NCBI RefSeq assembly: GCF_020515695.1
Contig: NZ_JAIWJA010000002.1
Coordinates: 620,001 to 684,000 of the forward strand
From: Pseudomonas sp. MWU16-30317
GTDB taxonomy: Bacteria > Pseudomonadota > Gammaproteobacteria > Pseudomonadales > Pseudomonadaceae
Length of the DNA stretch: 64,000 bases
Direction of reading: 5' to 3'
Positions 11,271-19,245 of this stretch are shown one piece after another. The notes under the pieces were generated by a model, which saw only the letters and a program-made list of their open reading frames with translations, was not told the DNA's origin and did not search any database. Position 1 is the stretch's first letter. Each line of letters begins with the position of its first letter. A program made the position numbers and the translations under genes.

Positions 11271-11720
11271 TTACTGAGCCTTCTGGCCTTTCTGCGCTTT
11301 CCAGGCCTGGAACTCGGCCCATTCGGCGCGACGTTCGTCCTGTTTCTTTTTCATGTCGTCGAAGGTCTTCTGCTGGTCGGGCTTGAGCACTGCACGCACG
11401 TCGGATTGGGTCTTGGTGCGGTTGGCGTCCATCTCGTCCTTCAGGGCCTTTTGATCGGCTGCCGGCAATTTTTGCAGGTACTTGTCGGCGATTTCGCGGC
11501 TGTGCTGGCGCTCTTCACCCATCAGTTTACCGATTTGCTCACGTTGGTCGCGGCTCAGGTCGAGTTTGTCGAAAGGGCCTTCGCCACGATGATGCTCCAT
11601 GCCTGGGCCACCGAAACCTGGGCCGAAGCCTGGGCCTTTGTCCGGGCCATCACCCGGGGCAGCCATGGCAATGGTCGGCAGTGCGGTAGCGAACATCAGA
11701 GCGATCAGGGTCTTGCGCAT
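11271..11720 (-). CDS. Spy/CpxP-family periplasmic protein
   Basis: 149 residues. A Sec signal peptide ends A-M-A-A (about residue 20). A Gly/Pro-rich stretch (about 22-45) follows, then a mostly helical charged region carrying the LTxxQ-related motif L-S-R-D-Q-R (about 54-59), as in Spy/CpxP chaperones. These act in the periplasm on misfolded proteins, and CpxP also inhibits its cognate kinase. AAGGAG sits seven bases before the ATG. It lies between the regulator and kinase genes and has a possible CpxR box about 90 bases upstream. Confidence 0.82.
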   Translation of the reverse strand: MRKTLIALMFATALPTIAMAAPGDGPDKGPGFGPGFGGPGMEHHRGEGPFDKLDLSRDQREQIGKLMGEERQHSREIADKYLQKLPAADQKALKDEMDANRTKTQSDVRAVLKPDQQKTFDDMKKKQDERRAEWAEFQAWKAQKGQKAQ

Positions 11721-11804
11721 GGTGTATCTCCTTGTCTCGTCGCCGGTGTCTGTACCGGATGTGGCCAGTTTAAGGAGATCAAGGTCAGCAGCAGTCAGGC
11801 GAGC

Positions 11805-11820
11805 GTAAAGCTTGAGTAAA
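11805..11820. promoter_or_regulatory. Candidate CpxR box
   Basis: Two GTAAA pentamers spaced by six bases, 85-100 bases upstream of the Spy-like start codon. The Escherichia coli CpxR box is a tandem GTAAA repeat with about five bases between. The half-sites read on the plus strand while the gene reads on the minus strand. Position and neighbouring genes support the call; one occurrence is weak evidence. Confidence 0.4.
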
Positions 11821-11870
11821 GAGGCTCGTGACCAGCCCTGACAAATACGACTGACCACCTAGACCCCTAT

Positions 11871-11892
11871 GGGAGCGGGCCCTGCCCGCGAA
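11871..11892. repeat. REP-like palindrome, GGGAGCGGGC type
   Basis: A GGGAGCGGGC arm pairs with GCCCGCGAA in the 269-base gap between the regulator and Spy-like genes. Related copies lie at 22645 and 63011 in this window. Confidence 0.55.
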
Positions 11893-11989
11893 TCACCAGG
11901 CAGCGTGAAGTGTCAGGCAGGACGCATCCGCCGTATTCGCCCAGGTCCTGCATTCGTGAGCAGAGCTCGCACCGACAGACAGGTGCCGA

Positions 11990-12667
11990 TCACTCCGCGT
12001 AGTAGTACCCGCGGCTGCGCAGGGCGACGATACGCGGACGGCCATCGGCGTGGGGGCCGATCTTCTTGCGCAGATTGCTGACGTGCATGTCTAGGCTGCG
12101 GTCGTACAGGGTCAGCTTGCGCCCCAGAGCGATCTGCGCCAGTTCCTGCTTCTCCAGGGGCTCGCCGGGCTGGCGCAACAGTGCTTCGAGCAGGCGGCTC
12201 TCGGAGATCGTCAGGGTGATGTCGAGCTCCTTGATGGTAACCACGCCACGCGCCGGGCTGAAGCACAGGTCGCCCAGCTCCAGCTGCCCAGTGGCCGCCG
12301 CCGGATGGCTGCGGCGTAACACCGCGCGCAGGCGAGCGGTAAGTTCGCGTGGATCACAGGGCTTGGCCAGGTAGTCGTCGGCGCCCAGCTCAAGGCCGAG
12401 AATCCGGTCCAGCGGCTCGCCACGTGCCGACAGCATCACCACTGGCAACTCGGCATGCTCGCTGCGCAGCTGCTTGAGCACCTCCAGGCCGCTGCCGTCG
12501 GGCAGCATCACGTCCAGCACCACCGCGTCCGGCTCCTGCTCGGCGAGTGCCTTGCGGGCGCTGGCGCCGTCGTGGCAGGCACGCACCTGAAAGCCTTCCT
12601 GGCTCAACCAACTGCTCAGCAGTTCGCAAAGTTCGACATCATCGTCAATCAGTAACAGGTCGCTCAT
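11990..12667 (-). CDS. CpxR-like OmpR-family response regulator
   Basis: A 225-residue two-domain regulator. The receiver has the acidic pocket D8-D9-D10, phospho-acceptor Asp52 (V-V-L-D-V-M-L-P) and the switch Lys in L-A-K-P. The winged helix carries S-L-D-M-H-V-S-N-L-R-K-K-I and ends R-S-R-G-Y-Y-Y. It is the first gene of the envelope-stress group, 269 bases before the Spy-like gene, so the latter may also have its own promoter. Closest functional analogue is CpxR; exact orthology is inferred from context. Confidence 0.88.
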   Translation of the reverse strand: MSDLLLIDDDVELCELLSSWLSQEGFQVRACHDGASARKALAEQEPDAVVLDVMLPDGSGLEVLKQLRSEHAELPVVMLSARGEPLDRILGLELGADDYLAKPCDPRELTARLRAVLRRSHPAAATGQLELGDLCFSPARGVVTIKELDITLTISESRLLEALLRQPGEPLEKQELAQIALGRKLTLYDRSLDMHVSNLRKKIGPHADGRPRIVALRSRGYYYAE

Positions 12668-12688
12668 GGGGTACTCAGGCGCAGGGCT

Positions 12689-12988
12689 TCAAGGCAGCAC
12701 TTGTTTGAACGGCTTGACCAGCACCTGCTGGTAGACCCCTGCACCGATATACGGATCGGCGTCGGCCCAGGCCTGGGCAGCTTTCAACGACTCGAACTCG
12801 GCGACGATCAGGCTGCCGGTAAAGCCCGCTTCGCCCGGATCGTTGCTTTCGATCGCAGGGTGCGGGCCGGCCAGCGTCAGGCGACCTTCGCTTTGCAGTT
12901 GTTTGAGGCGCTCGAGGTGGGCAGGGCGCACGCTCAGGCGTTTTTCCAGGGAATCGGCAACGTCGGTGGAGATGATGGCGTAGAGCAT
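12689..12988 (-). CDS. yciI: YciI family protein
   Basis: A 99-residue ferredoxin-like fold protein of the YciI family. It has the N-terminal M-L-Y-A-I-I strand, the conserved H-x-x-x-L (residues 23-27), and D-P-Y near 81-83, the family's His/Asp pair. Biochemical role unsettled. An ATG nine codons upstream overlaps yciB more deeply; the chosen ATG lies one base after the yciB stop, consistent with coupled translation. Confidence 0.88.
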   Translation of the reverse strand: MLYAIISTDVADSLEKRLSVRPAHLERLKQLQSEGRLTLAGPHPAIESNDPGEAGFTGSLIVAEFESLKAAQAWADADPYIGAGVYQQVLVKPFKQVLP

Positions 12989-12989
12989 G

Positions 12990-13574
12990 TCAGTCCTCGG
13001 ATGCAGGTTTGTCATGGAGGTAGCGGGACAGGTAGATACCTTGGCCCACCAGGAACAGCAGGGTCATGCCCAGGCTGCCGAATACCTTGAAGTCGACCCA
13101 GAAGCGCTCGAAGGTGAAGGCGACGAACAGATTGGCGGCGCCGCAGATGATGAAAAACACTATCCAGGCAATGTTCAGGCGCGTCCATACCGGCTCAGGC
13201 AGGGTCAGGGCATGGCCCATGACGCGCTTGATCAGCAGGCGGTCGCCGATGAAATGGCTGCCGGCAAACACCAGCGCGAAAATCCAGTTGACTGCCGGTG
13301 CCTTCCATTTGAGGAAGGTCTCGCTGTGGAAGGCCAGAGTCAGGCTGCCGAACACCAAACAGGCGATCAGCGTCAGCCATTGACCCTTCTCGAGCTTGCG
13401 CTGTTTGAGGTACAGCGCGCCATAGACCACCACCGAGCTCGCGATCAGTACTTTGGTGGCGCTGTAGATATCACCCAATTGCAGGCTGTAGCCGGCTACC
13501 TCAAGGGTGTGGGCCGGGACCTTGTAGACGATGAAGAACAGCAGCAGCGGAATGAAGTCGATTAATTGTTTCAC
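12990..13574 (-). CDS. yciB: YciB, inner-membrane septation/envelope protein
   Basis: A 194-residue polytopic protein with five or six hydrophobic helices and the family motifs K-W-K-A-P-A-V-N-W and F-x-G-S-H-F-I-G. The start is GTG, giving the standard N-terminus K-Q-L-I-D-F-I-P. YciB (IspZ) influences envelope integrity and cell shape. It is divergent from the PHP phosphatase gene and coupled to yciI. A larger reading frame through the start runs antisense to the PHP gene and is discarded. Confidence 0.92.
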   Translation of the reverse strand: MKQLIDFIPLLLFFIVYKVPAHTLEVAGYSLQLGDIYSATKVLIASSVVVYGALYLKQRKLEKGQWLTLIACLVFGSLTLAFHSETFLKWKAPAVNWIFALVFAGSHFIGDRLLIKRVMGHALTLPEPVWTRLNIAWIVFFIICGAANLFVAFTFERFWVDFKVFGSLGMTLLFLVGQGIYLSRYLHDKPASED

Positions 13575-13643
13575 AGAAGGCAGCCAGAACCAGGATGTGG
13601 CGGCATAATAACAAACATCAATGACCGAGAAAGCGCGCCACCT

Positions 13644-14501
13644 ATGAATGTTGATCTGCACTGTCACAGCACTGCCTCCGATGGCGCCCTGGCGCCCGCT
13701 GCGGTGGTGGCCCGTGCTTTCGACAAGGGGGTGCGCTGCCTGGCGCTGACCGACCACGACACCCTCGAAGGGCTGGTCGAGGCCCGCGAGGCCGCCCGGA
13801 GCCTGGGCATGCAGTGGGTCAGTGGGGTGGAAATGTCCTGCACTTGGGGCGGCGCGACCATTCACGTGCTGGGCTACGGCTTCTCCCTTGACTCGCCACC
13901 ATTGGTCGCCGCCATCGACAAGCTCCACCATGGCCGCTGGCTGCGGGCTGAGGAGATCAGCCGCAAGTTGGCGCTCAAGGGCATGCCCGGGTCGATGGAA
14001 GGCGCGCGGGCCATCCAGCAAGCGCTGGGCGATAGTGGCAACGCGCCGGCACGCCCGCATTTCGCGGATTTTCTGATCCAGGCCGGTCACGTCAAGGATC
14101 GCGCCGAGGCGTTTCGCAAGTGGTTGGGGGCCGGCAAGCTGGGCGACGTCAAGCTGCACTGGCCGACGCTGGAAGATACCGTGGCGACCCTGCGCGAGGC
14201 CGGTGCCTGGGTCAGCCTGGCCCATCCGCTGAACTATGATTTCACCCGCAGCAAGCGTCGCCGGCTGATGGCCGAGTTCATTCAGGCCGGTGGCCATGCC
14301 ATCGAAGTGGTCAATGGCCTGCAACCGGCCGATCAGGTCGGGGTGTTGTCGATCCTGGCGCGGGAGTTCGGTCTGCTGGTCAGCGCTGGCAGTGATTTTC
14401 ACGCGCCGGATCAATGGGCCGAAATTGGTGTCTACCGACCAGTACCTGAAGACCTCCCACTGTTACTGGGGCGTTTCAAACATGAGCCACTTGTCGTCTG
14501 A
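13644..14501 (+). CDS. PHP-domain phosphoesterase (RNase AM/YciV type)
   Basis: 285 residues with the PHP metal motifs in order: D-L-H-C-H-S at the N-terminus, A-L-T-D-H-D-T (about 41-47), and the late S-A-G-S-D-F-H-A (about 255-262). In Escherichia coli YciV is a 3',5'-nucleotide phosphatase and 5'-3' exoribonuclease acting on small RNAs and rRNA 5' ends. Order here (yciB, PHP, yciO, scpA, scpB, rluB) matches the enterobacterial yci region in part. It ends 14 bases before the yciO GTG start. Confidence 0.9.
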   Translation: MNVDLHCHSTASDGALAPAAVVARAFDKGVRCLALTDHDTLEGLVEAREAARSLGMQWVSGVEMSCTWGGATIHVLGYGFSLDSPPLVAAIDKLHHGRWLRAEEISRKLALKGMPGSMEGARAIQQALGDSGNAPARPHFADFLIQAGHVKDRAEAFRKWLGAGKLGDVKLHWPTLEDTVATLREAGAWVSLAHPLNYDFTRSKRRRLMAEFIQAGGHAIEVVNGLQPADQVGVLSILAREFGLLVSAGSDFHAPDQWAEIGVYRPVPEDLPLLLGRFKHEPLVV

Positions 14502-14514
14502 CCAGGAAGAGCAC

Positions 14515-15144
14515 GTGAGCCAATTTTTCCAGATTCATCCGGAAAGTCCCCAGTCGCGCCTGATAAAACAGGCTGCGGAGATCATCCGTCGCGGCGGCGT
14601 GGTGGTGTTCCCCACCGATTCCTCCTACGCCTTGGGCTGCCAGATCGGCGACAAGGCGGCGGTCGAGCGCGTGCGCCGCTTGCGCCAGCTCGATGACAAG
14701 CACAATTTCACCTTGATCTGCGCCGATCTCTCGCAATTGGGACTGTTCGCCAAAGTCGACACCGGTGCGTTTCGTCTGCTCAAGGCGCATACACCCGGGC
14801 CTTATACTTTTATCCTCAACGCCACGCGGGAAGTGCCGCGCCTGTTGATGCACCCCAAGCGCCGTACCATCGGCCTGCGGGTCCCCGAGCATCCCATCGC
14901 GCTGGCGCTGACCGAAGAACTGGGCGAGCCGCTGATGAGCGTCAGCCTGATCATGCCGGGTGAAACCGAGCCGATGAGTGACCCGTACGAAATGCGCCAG
15001 TTGCTCGAGAAGCACGTCGACCTGATTATCGACGGTGGTTTCGGCGGAGTGTCTGCGTCCACGGTGATCAACCTGGCGGGTGACGAGCCGCAAGTGGTAC
15101 GCGTGGGCTGTGGCGACCCGACCCCGTTCATGGTCGAGGCATGA
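14515..15144 (+). CDS. yciO: YciO, Sua5/YrdC/YciO-family protein
   Basis: A 209-residue YrdC-fold protein. It has the nucleotide-binding K-x-A-x-x-I-x-x-G-G-V-V-V-F-P-T-D-S core (about 19-37), H-T-P-G-P-Y-T-F, and S-x-S-x-I near 145. YciO is related to the L-threonylcarbamoyl-AMP synthases TsaC/Sua5 that build t6A37 in tRNA; YciO itself is weaker in that reaction, so its role is less certain. Start is GTG, chosen because AGGAAGA lies just upstream and it gives the standard N-terminus S-Q-F-F-Q-I. The stop overlaps the scpA ATG (ATGA). Confidence 0.88.
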   Translation: MSQFFQIHPESPQSRLIKQAAEIIRRGGVVVFPTDSSYALGCQIGDKAAVERVRRLRQLDDKHNFTLICADLSQLGLFAKVDTGAFRLLKAHTPGPYTFILNATREVPRLLMHPKRRTIGLRVPEHPIALALTEELGEPLMSVSLIMPGETEPMSDPYEMRQLLEKHVDLIIDGGFGGVSASTVINLAGDEPQVVRVGCGDPTPFMVEA

Positions 15145-15965
15145 GCGATATCACCTCGGCGAGCACTGAATCGCTGACCGACATCCCCCAGCAGCTGCAA
15201 CTTGCGTTGGTCTACGGTCAGGCCGTCACGGAAATGCCGGTCGACCTGTACATCCCGCCCGACGCCCTGGAGGTCTTTCTCGAAGCCTTCGAAGGCCCCC
15301 TCGACCTGCTGCTCTACCTGATCCGCAAGCAGAACATCGACATCCTCGATATCCCGGTAGCCGAGATCACCCGCCAATACATGGGCTACGTCGAGCTGAT
15401 GCAGCACGTGCGCCTGGAGCTGGCGGCGGAATACCTGGTGATGGCCGCCATGCTGGCCGAGATCAAATCGCGGATGCTGCTGCCGCGTTCTGCGGCCGTC
15501 GAGGAGGAAGAGGGCGACCCGCGTGCCGAGCTGATGCGGCGTTTGCTGGAGTACGAGCGCTTCAAAGCCGCCGCCGAAGGGATCGACACCCTCAGCCGCG
15601 TCGGTCGTGACATCATCGTGCCCAAGCTCGATGCCCCCGAAGCCAAGGCGCGCAAGCTGTTGCCAGAGGTCAGCCTCGAAGAAGTGCTGCTGTCCATGGC
15701 CGAAGTGCTGCGCCGCGGCGATCTGTTCGAAAGCCACCAGGTCAGCCGCGAAGCGCTGTCGACCCGCGAGCGGATGAGCGAAGTGCTCGAGCGCCTCAAG
15801 GGCGGTGGCTTCGTGCCGTTCGTCGCGCTGTTCACCGCAGAGGAAGGCAAGCTTGGGGTAGTGGTGACCTTTATGGCCATTCTCGAGCTGGTGAAGGAAT
15901 CGCTGATCGAACTCGTGCAGAATGAGCCTTTTGCCGCTATCCATGTCCGCGCGCGAGCCGAATAA
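15141..15965 (+). CDS. scpA: Segregation and condensation protein A
   Basis: A 274-residue kleisin. The SMC-binding N-domain contains F-E-G-P-L-D-L-L-L-Y-L-I (about 50-61). A helical central part (I-P-V-A-E-I-T, A-A-E-Y-L-V-M-A-A) and a C-terminal winged helix follow. It forms the SMC-ScpAB condensin that compacts and segregates the chromosome. It overlaps yciO by four bases and is followed by scpB eleven bases later. The N-terminus is about 45 residues longer than in short kleisins, as is usual in Pseudomonas. Confidence 0.95.
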   Translation: MSDITSASTESLTDIPQQLQLALVYGQAVTEMPVDLYIPPDALEVFLEAFEGPLDLLLYLIRKQNIDILDIPVAEITRQYMGYVELMQHVRLELAAEYLVMAAMLAEIKSRMLLPRSAAVEEEEGDPRAELMRRLLEYERFKAAAEGIDTLSRVGRDIIVPKLDAPEAKARKLLPEVSLEEVLLSMAEVLRRGDLFESHQVSREALSTRERMSEVLERLKGGGFVPFVALFTAEEGKLGVVVTFMAILELVKESLIELVQNEPFAAIHVRARAE

Positions 15966-15976
15966 CGAGCACATGC

Positions 15977-17044
15977 ATGAACCTCAATGAACCCCGCGAA
16001 CTGGCCGCCCTGCTGGAAGCCTTTCTGCTTGCCTCGGGAAAGCCCCAGGGCCTTGACCGCCTGTACGAACTTTTCGAGGAAGGCGAGCGCCCCGAGCCGC
16101 CGGTATTCAAGAAAGCCCTCGACCTGCTGCGCAAGAGTTGCGACAACCGTGCGTTCGAGCTGGTCGAGGTGGCGTCCGGCTACCGGCTGCAGATTCGTGA
16201 GAAATACGCGCCCTGGGTCGGCCGCTTGTGGGAAGAACGCCCGCAGCGCTATTCCCGAGCGATGCTCGAAACCCTGGCGTTGATCGCCTATCGCCAGCCC
16301 ATCACCCGGGGCGAGATCGAAGACGTACGTGGCGTGGCGGTCAACAGCAACATCGTCAAGACCCTGCTCGAACGCGAGTGGATCCGCGTAGTGGGCTATC
16401 GCGATGTGCCCGGCAAACCGGCCATGTTCGCCACCACCAAGGCGTTCCTCGACCACTTCAACCTGAAGAACCTCGACGACCTGCCACCGCTGGCCGCGTT
16501 GCGCGAAATGGAGCCCGAGCCGCTGCCCGACGTCGAGGACGCCCCCGTACCTGCACACTTGCAGGCCTTGGCCGATGCCAGCCTGGAGGATGAAGACGAG
16601 GCGGCGCCGCGGGATGAAACCAGTTTCCGCACCTTGTTGCTTGAGCTGGACGAGATGGAGCAGGGCCTCAAGACCGATTTCGATGATTTACGTGTGGAGG
16701 AGGTTCAGGCAAACCCTGACGAGCCAAACCCCGACGAGCCAAACCCTGAGGATTCAGGCGCTGAAGAACGGCGCGCAGACCAACCGGGCGCTGAAGAGCC
16801 AGGCCTTGCAGGAGCGCCTGGCGCCGACACGGATAATAACGTCGAGCCTGATCCGCCAGAAGTTCGCGCGCCGGTCAACGTGATCGGTGATTCCCCGGCG
16901 ATCTTCGCCGAGCATCGGGCCAGCGTCGCCGCCGCACGGGAAGCGCTCAAGGCGTTGTACCAGCAGACGCTTGAACGGTCGTCTGCGGACGAGGACGAAG
17001 ACGATCAGGATGAAGATGAACCGGACGATCCGGCCCGAGTCTGA
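15977..17044 (+). CDS. scpB: Segregation and condensation protein B with long acidic tail
   Basis: 355 residues. The first approximately 180 form the two winged-helix domains of ScpB, with the motif A-Y-R-Q-P-I-T-R-G-E-I-E (about 104-115). The rest is an unusually long acidic tail. It includes tandem N-P-D-E-P units encoded at about 16711-16755, then G-A-E-E repeats, and ends in a run of Asp/Glu. Compact ScpB proteins are near 200 residues. ScpB dimers regulate SMC-ScpA. A six-base gap leads to the DUF1289 gene. Confidence 0.93.
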   Translation: MNLNEPRELAALLEAFLLASGKPQGLDRLYELFEEGERPEPPVFKKALDLLRKSCDNRAFELVEVASGYRLQIREKYAPWVGRLWEERPQRYSRAMLETLALIAYRQPITRGEIEDVRGVAVNSNIVKTLLEREWIRVVGYRDVPGKPAMFATTKAFLDHFNLKNLDDLPPLAALREMEPEPLPDVEDAPVPAHLQALADASLEDEDEAAPRDETSFRTLLLELDEMEQGLKTDFDDLRVEEVQANPDEPNPDEPNPEDSGAEERRADQPGAEEPGLAGAPGADTDNNVEPDPPEVRAPVNVIGDSPAIFAEHRASVAAAREALKALYQQTLERSSADEDEDDQDEDEPDDPARV

Positions 17045-17050
17045 TACTGC

Positions 17051-17245
17051 ATGAACGCTAAAAATCCCTGTATCGACATCTGTAAATTCGACGAAAACGT
17101 CTGCATCGGCTGCGGGCGTACCAAAGCCGAGTGTAAAGGCTGGAAGAAAATGGAAAAGGACGAACGCCGCGAGGTGAACGAACTGTCCATAGCCCGTCTC
17201 AACGACATGAAGGCCACCGGCCAGCGGAAAAAAAAGAAACACTGA
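17051..17245 (+). CDS. DUF1289 small cysteine-rich protein
   Basis: A 64-residue basic protein with the DUF1289 pattern C-I-D-I-C (7-11), C-I-G-C-G-R-T (18-24) and Cys28, then W-K. It ends in a Lys-rich tail (R-K-K-K-K-H). The four conserved Cys could bind a metal or an Fe-S cluster. Function unknown. It directly follows scpB on the same strand, six bases apart, so is probably co-transcribed. Confidence 0.85.
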   Translation: MNAKNPCIDICKFDENVCIGCGRTKAECKGWKKMEKDERREVNELSIARLNDMKATGQRKKKKH

Positions 17246-17386
17246 CTATTTCCACTACGCTGGGATGCGTAGCGCCGCTCAAGCGCGTATGATTCGCGAC
17301 CTTTTGTGCTAAACCGCTTTGGTTTTCCACTGTGGGGCGGGCAAAGCCTGCTTGCACAGGTGCAGCGCACAAGACCATGATTTTTT

Positions 17387-17406
17387 GTTCGGGCACCTGC
17401 CCGAAC
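17387..17406 (+). promoter_or_regulatory. Inverted repeat in the rluB leader
   Basis: GTTCGGGCA-CC-TGCCCGAAC is a perfect 9-bp inverted repeat ending 11 bases before the rluB Shine-Dalgarno (GGAGG, 17418-17422). A run of six T precedes it, so it is not a normal plus-strand terminator. It may be a leader stem affecting rluB translation or an operator; this is inference. Confidence 0.35.
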
Positions 17407-17430
17407 TCGACCCACCGGGAGGTGCTTAAG

Positions 17431-18723
17431 ATGAGTGAACTCGATCAGCAAGATCAGGAAATCGGTCCAGCCGGCGAAAAACTGCAGAAAGTGCTGGCAC
17501 GCATCGGCGTAGGCTCACGCCGTGACGTCGAGGCCTGGATCGCCGCCGGCCGCATCAAGGTCAACGGCCGCGATGCCACCTTGGGCCTGCGCGTCGACCT
17601 GCACGACGCGATCACCGTCGACGGCAAGGTCATCAAGCGCGAAGAAGCGTCCGAGACCGTGCGTCGCGTGATCATCTACAACAAGCCCGACGGCGAAATC
17701 TGCACCCGTGACGACCCAGAAGGCCGTCCGACCGTGTTCGACCGCCTGCCGCGCCCGCGCGAGGGTCGCTGGATCAACGTCGGCCGTCTCGACATCAACA
17801 CCACCGGTTTGCTGATGTTCACCACTGACGGTGAGCTGGCCAACCGGCTGATGCACCCCAAGTTCGAGATGGACCGTGAATATGCGGTGCGTGTACGTGG
17901 CGAAGTCGACGAAGACATGCTGTTGCGCCTGAAGAACGGCGTGATCCTCGAAGACGGTCCTGCCCGTTTCACCGATATCCAGGAAGCACCGGGTGGCGAT
18001 GGTTTCAACCATTGGTATCACTGCGTGGTGATGGAAGGTCGCAACCGCGAAGTACGTCGCTTGTGGGAATCTCAGGGCTTGATGGTCAGCCGCCTGAAAC
18101 GTGTACGTTTCGGCCCGGTGTTCCTCAATTCCGATTTGCCGATGGGGCGCTGGCGCGAACTGACTCAGTTCGAAGTCGATACGCTCAGCACCGAAGTCGG
18201 CCTGACGCCAGTCTTGCAGCCGACCGTCAGCACCAAGATCAAGGACAAGCTCGACCGTATGCAGCGCAAATCGTCGCGGCCGATGGGCCGTAGCGAGCGC
18301 GTGCGCCAGTTGCGTCCGGCACACGATGGGGCTGCACCTGCAGAGCGTCCGGCCCGCCAGCCTCGTGACGAGCAAGCCCGTGGCGGTGAAGCGCCGCGTG
18401 GTGAACGCGCGCGTACCGATGCAGGTCGTGGTGATGCCCCTCGTGGCGACCGTGCACGCAGCGAAGCTCCCCGTGGCGAGCGCAGCCGCACTGACGCCCC
18501 TCGTGGCGACCGGGCTCGCACCGAGGCTCCGCGTGGTGAAAAACCCACCCGTGGTACCCCGGTTGCGGATCGTCCACGCGATACCACCAAGCGCCCTGCC
18601 AAGCCAGCGCCAAAGCGCCCCGGTGTCGGCCTGACCGACGCGCCGTCGGGCAAGCGCCGTGGCCCGGCCGCCGGTGATGGCCAGCGCCCAGGCTTCGGCC
18701 GCCGCAAGCCGAAACCCGAGTAA
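17431..18723 (+). CDS. rluB: 23S rRNA pseudouridine synthase RluB
   Basis: 430 residues. An S4 RNA-binding domain (about 17-75) precedes the RsuA/RluB catalytic domain. The catalytic Asp is in G-R-L-D-I-N-T-T-G (about 127-135), with N-R-E-V-R-R-L-W near 210. The enzyme makes pseudouridine 2605 in 23S rRNA helix 89. The last 130 residues are a basic, Arg/Pro/Gly-rich tail with nine-residue units of the type A-P-R-G-D-R-A-R-T, likely an RNA-binding extension. Start MSELDQQ is set by GGAGG at 17418. An intrinsic terminator follows. Confidence 0.95.
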   Translation: MSELDQQDQEIGPAGEKLQKVLARIGVGSRRDVEAWIAAGRIKVNGRDATLGLRVDLHDAITVDGKVIKREEASETVRRVIIYNKPDGEICTRDDPEGRPTVFDRLPRPREGRWINVGRLDINTTGLLMFTTDGELANRLMHPKFEMDREYAVRVRGEVDEDMLLRLKNGVILEDGPARFTDIQEAPGGDGFNHWYHCVVMEGRNREVRRLWESQGLMVSRLKRVRFGPVFLNSDLPMGRWRELTQFEVDTLSTEVGLTPVLQPTVSTKIKDKLDRMQRKSSRPMGRSERVRQLRPAHDGAAPAERPARQPRDEQARGGEAPRGERARTDAGRGDAPRGDRARSEAPRGERSRTDAPRGDRARTEAPRGEKPTRGTPVADRPRDTTKRPAKPAPKRPGVGLTDAPSGKRRGPAAGDGQRPGFGRRKPKPE

Positions 18724-18738
18724 TCAGCGGGTGGCGAT

Positions 18739-18771
18739 AAAAAACGCCAGCCTTAGCGCTGGCGTTTTTTT
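18739..18771 (+). terminator. Intrinsic terminator after rluB
   Basis: AACGCCAGC and GCTGGCGTT form a 9-bp stem with a 6-base loop, followed by seven T. Flanking A and T runs can extend the stem. It begins 16 bases after the rluB stop. Confidence 0.9.
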
Positions 18772-18831
18772 GCGCGCAGGTGGAACGCACTCCGAACTGT
18801 CTTCCTGAAGCGATCTGAGCCCCTGACCCCA

Positions 18832-19245
18832 ATGCTCGAAATCTCCAACAACGTCCACCTCCCCGATGCCGAGATCGAGCTGACGGCCATCCGCGCCCAG
18901 GGCGCTGGTGGTCAGAACGTCAACAAGGTCTCCAGCGCGGTGCACCTGCGCTTCGATATTCGCGCGTCATCATTGCCGGAGTTCTACAAGGAGCGCCTGC
19001 TGGCACTGCGTGATAGCCGCATCACCAGCGACGGGGTGATCGTTCTCAAGGCCCAACAGTACCGCACGCAAGAGCAGAATCGCGCCGATGCGTTCGAGCG
19101 GCTGCGCGAGCTGATTCTGGGAGCCATCAAGGTGGAGAAGAAGCGCCGCCCGACCAAGCCCACGCTGGGCTCCAAGACCCGCCGCCTGGAGGGCAAGACC
19201 AAACGCGGGGCGATCAAGGCTGGCCGCGGGCGGGTGGATTTCTAG
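18832..19245 (+). CDS. arfB: Alternative ribosome-rescue factor ArfB
   Basis: A 137-residue peptidyl-tRNA hydrolase (YaeJ). It has the catalytic G-G-Q at 26-28 ([10 protein letters not shown]), and a basic C-terminal tail (K-K-R-R-P-T-K, then G-K-T-K-R-G) that enters the empty mRNA channel of stalled ribosomes. Length matches the family. The Shine-Dalgarno is poor. Its TAG stop lies in a CTAG that also encodes the stop of the convergent MFS gene. Confidence 0.93.
   Translation: MLEISNNVHLPDAEIELTAIRAQGAGGQNVNKVSSAVHLRFDIRASSLPEFYKERLLALRDSRITSDGVIVLKAQQYRTQEQNRADAFERLRELILGAIKVEKKRRPTKPTLGSKTRRLEGKTKRGAIKAGRGRVDF

Noticed and set aside
12990..14414. 474-residue minus-strand frame extending yciB upstream
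   Set aside because: The extension is antisense to the PHP gene. The GTG start at 13574 gives the normal YciB N-terminus.
16711..16755. CRISPR-like tandem repeat
   Set aside because: In-frame coding repeat of the ScpB acidic tail.
18370..18545. Repeat array possibly separate from a gene
   Set aside because: It is the in-frame basic tail of RluB.
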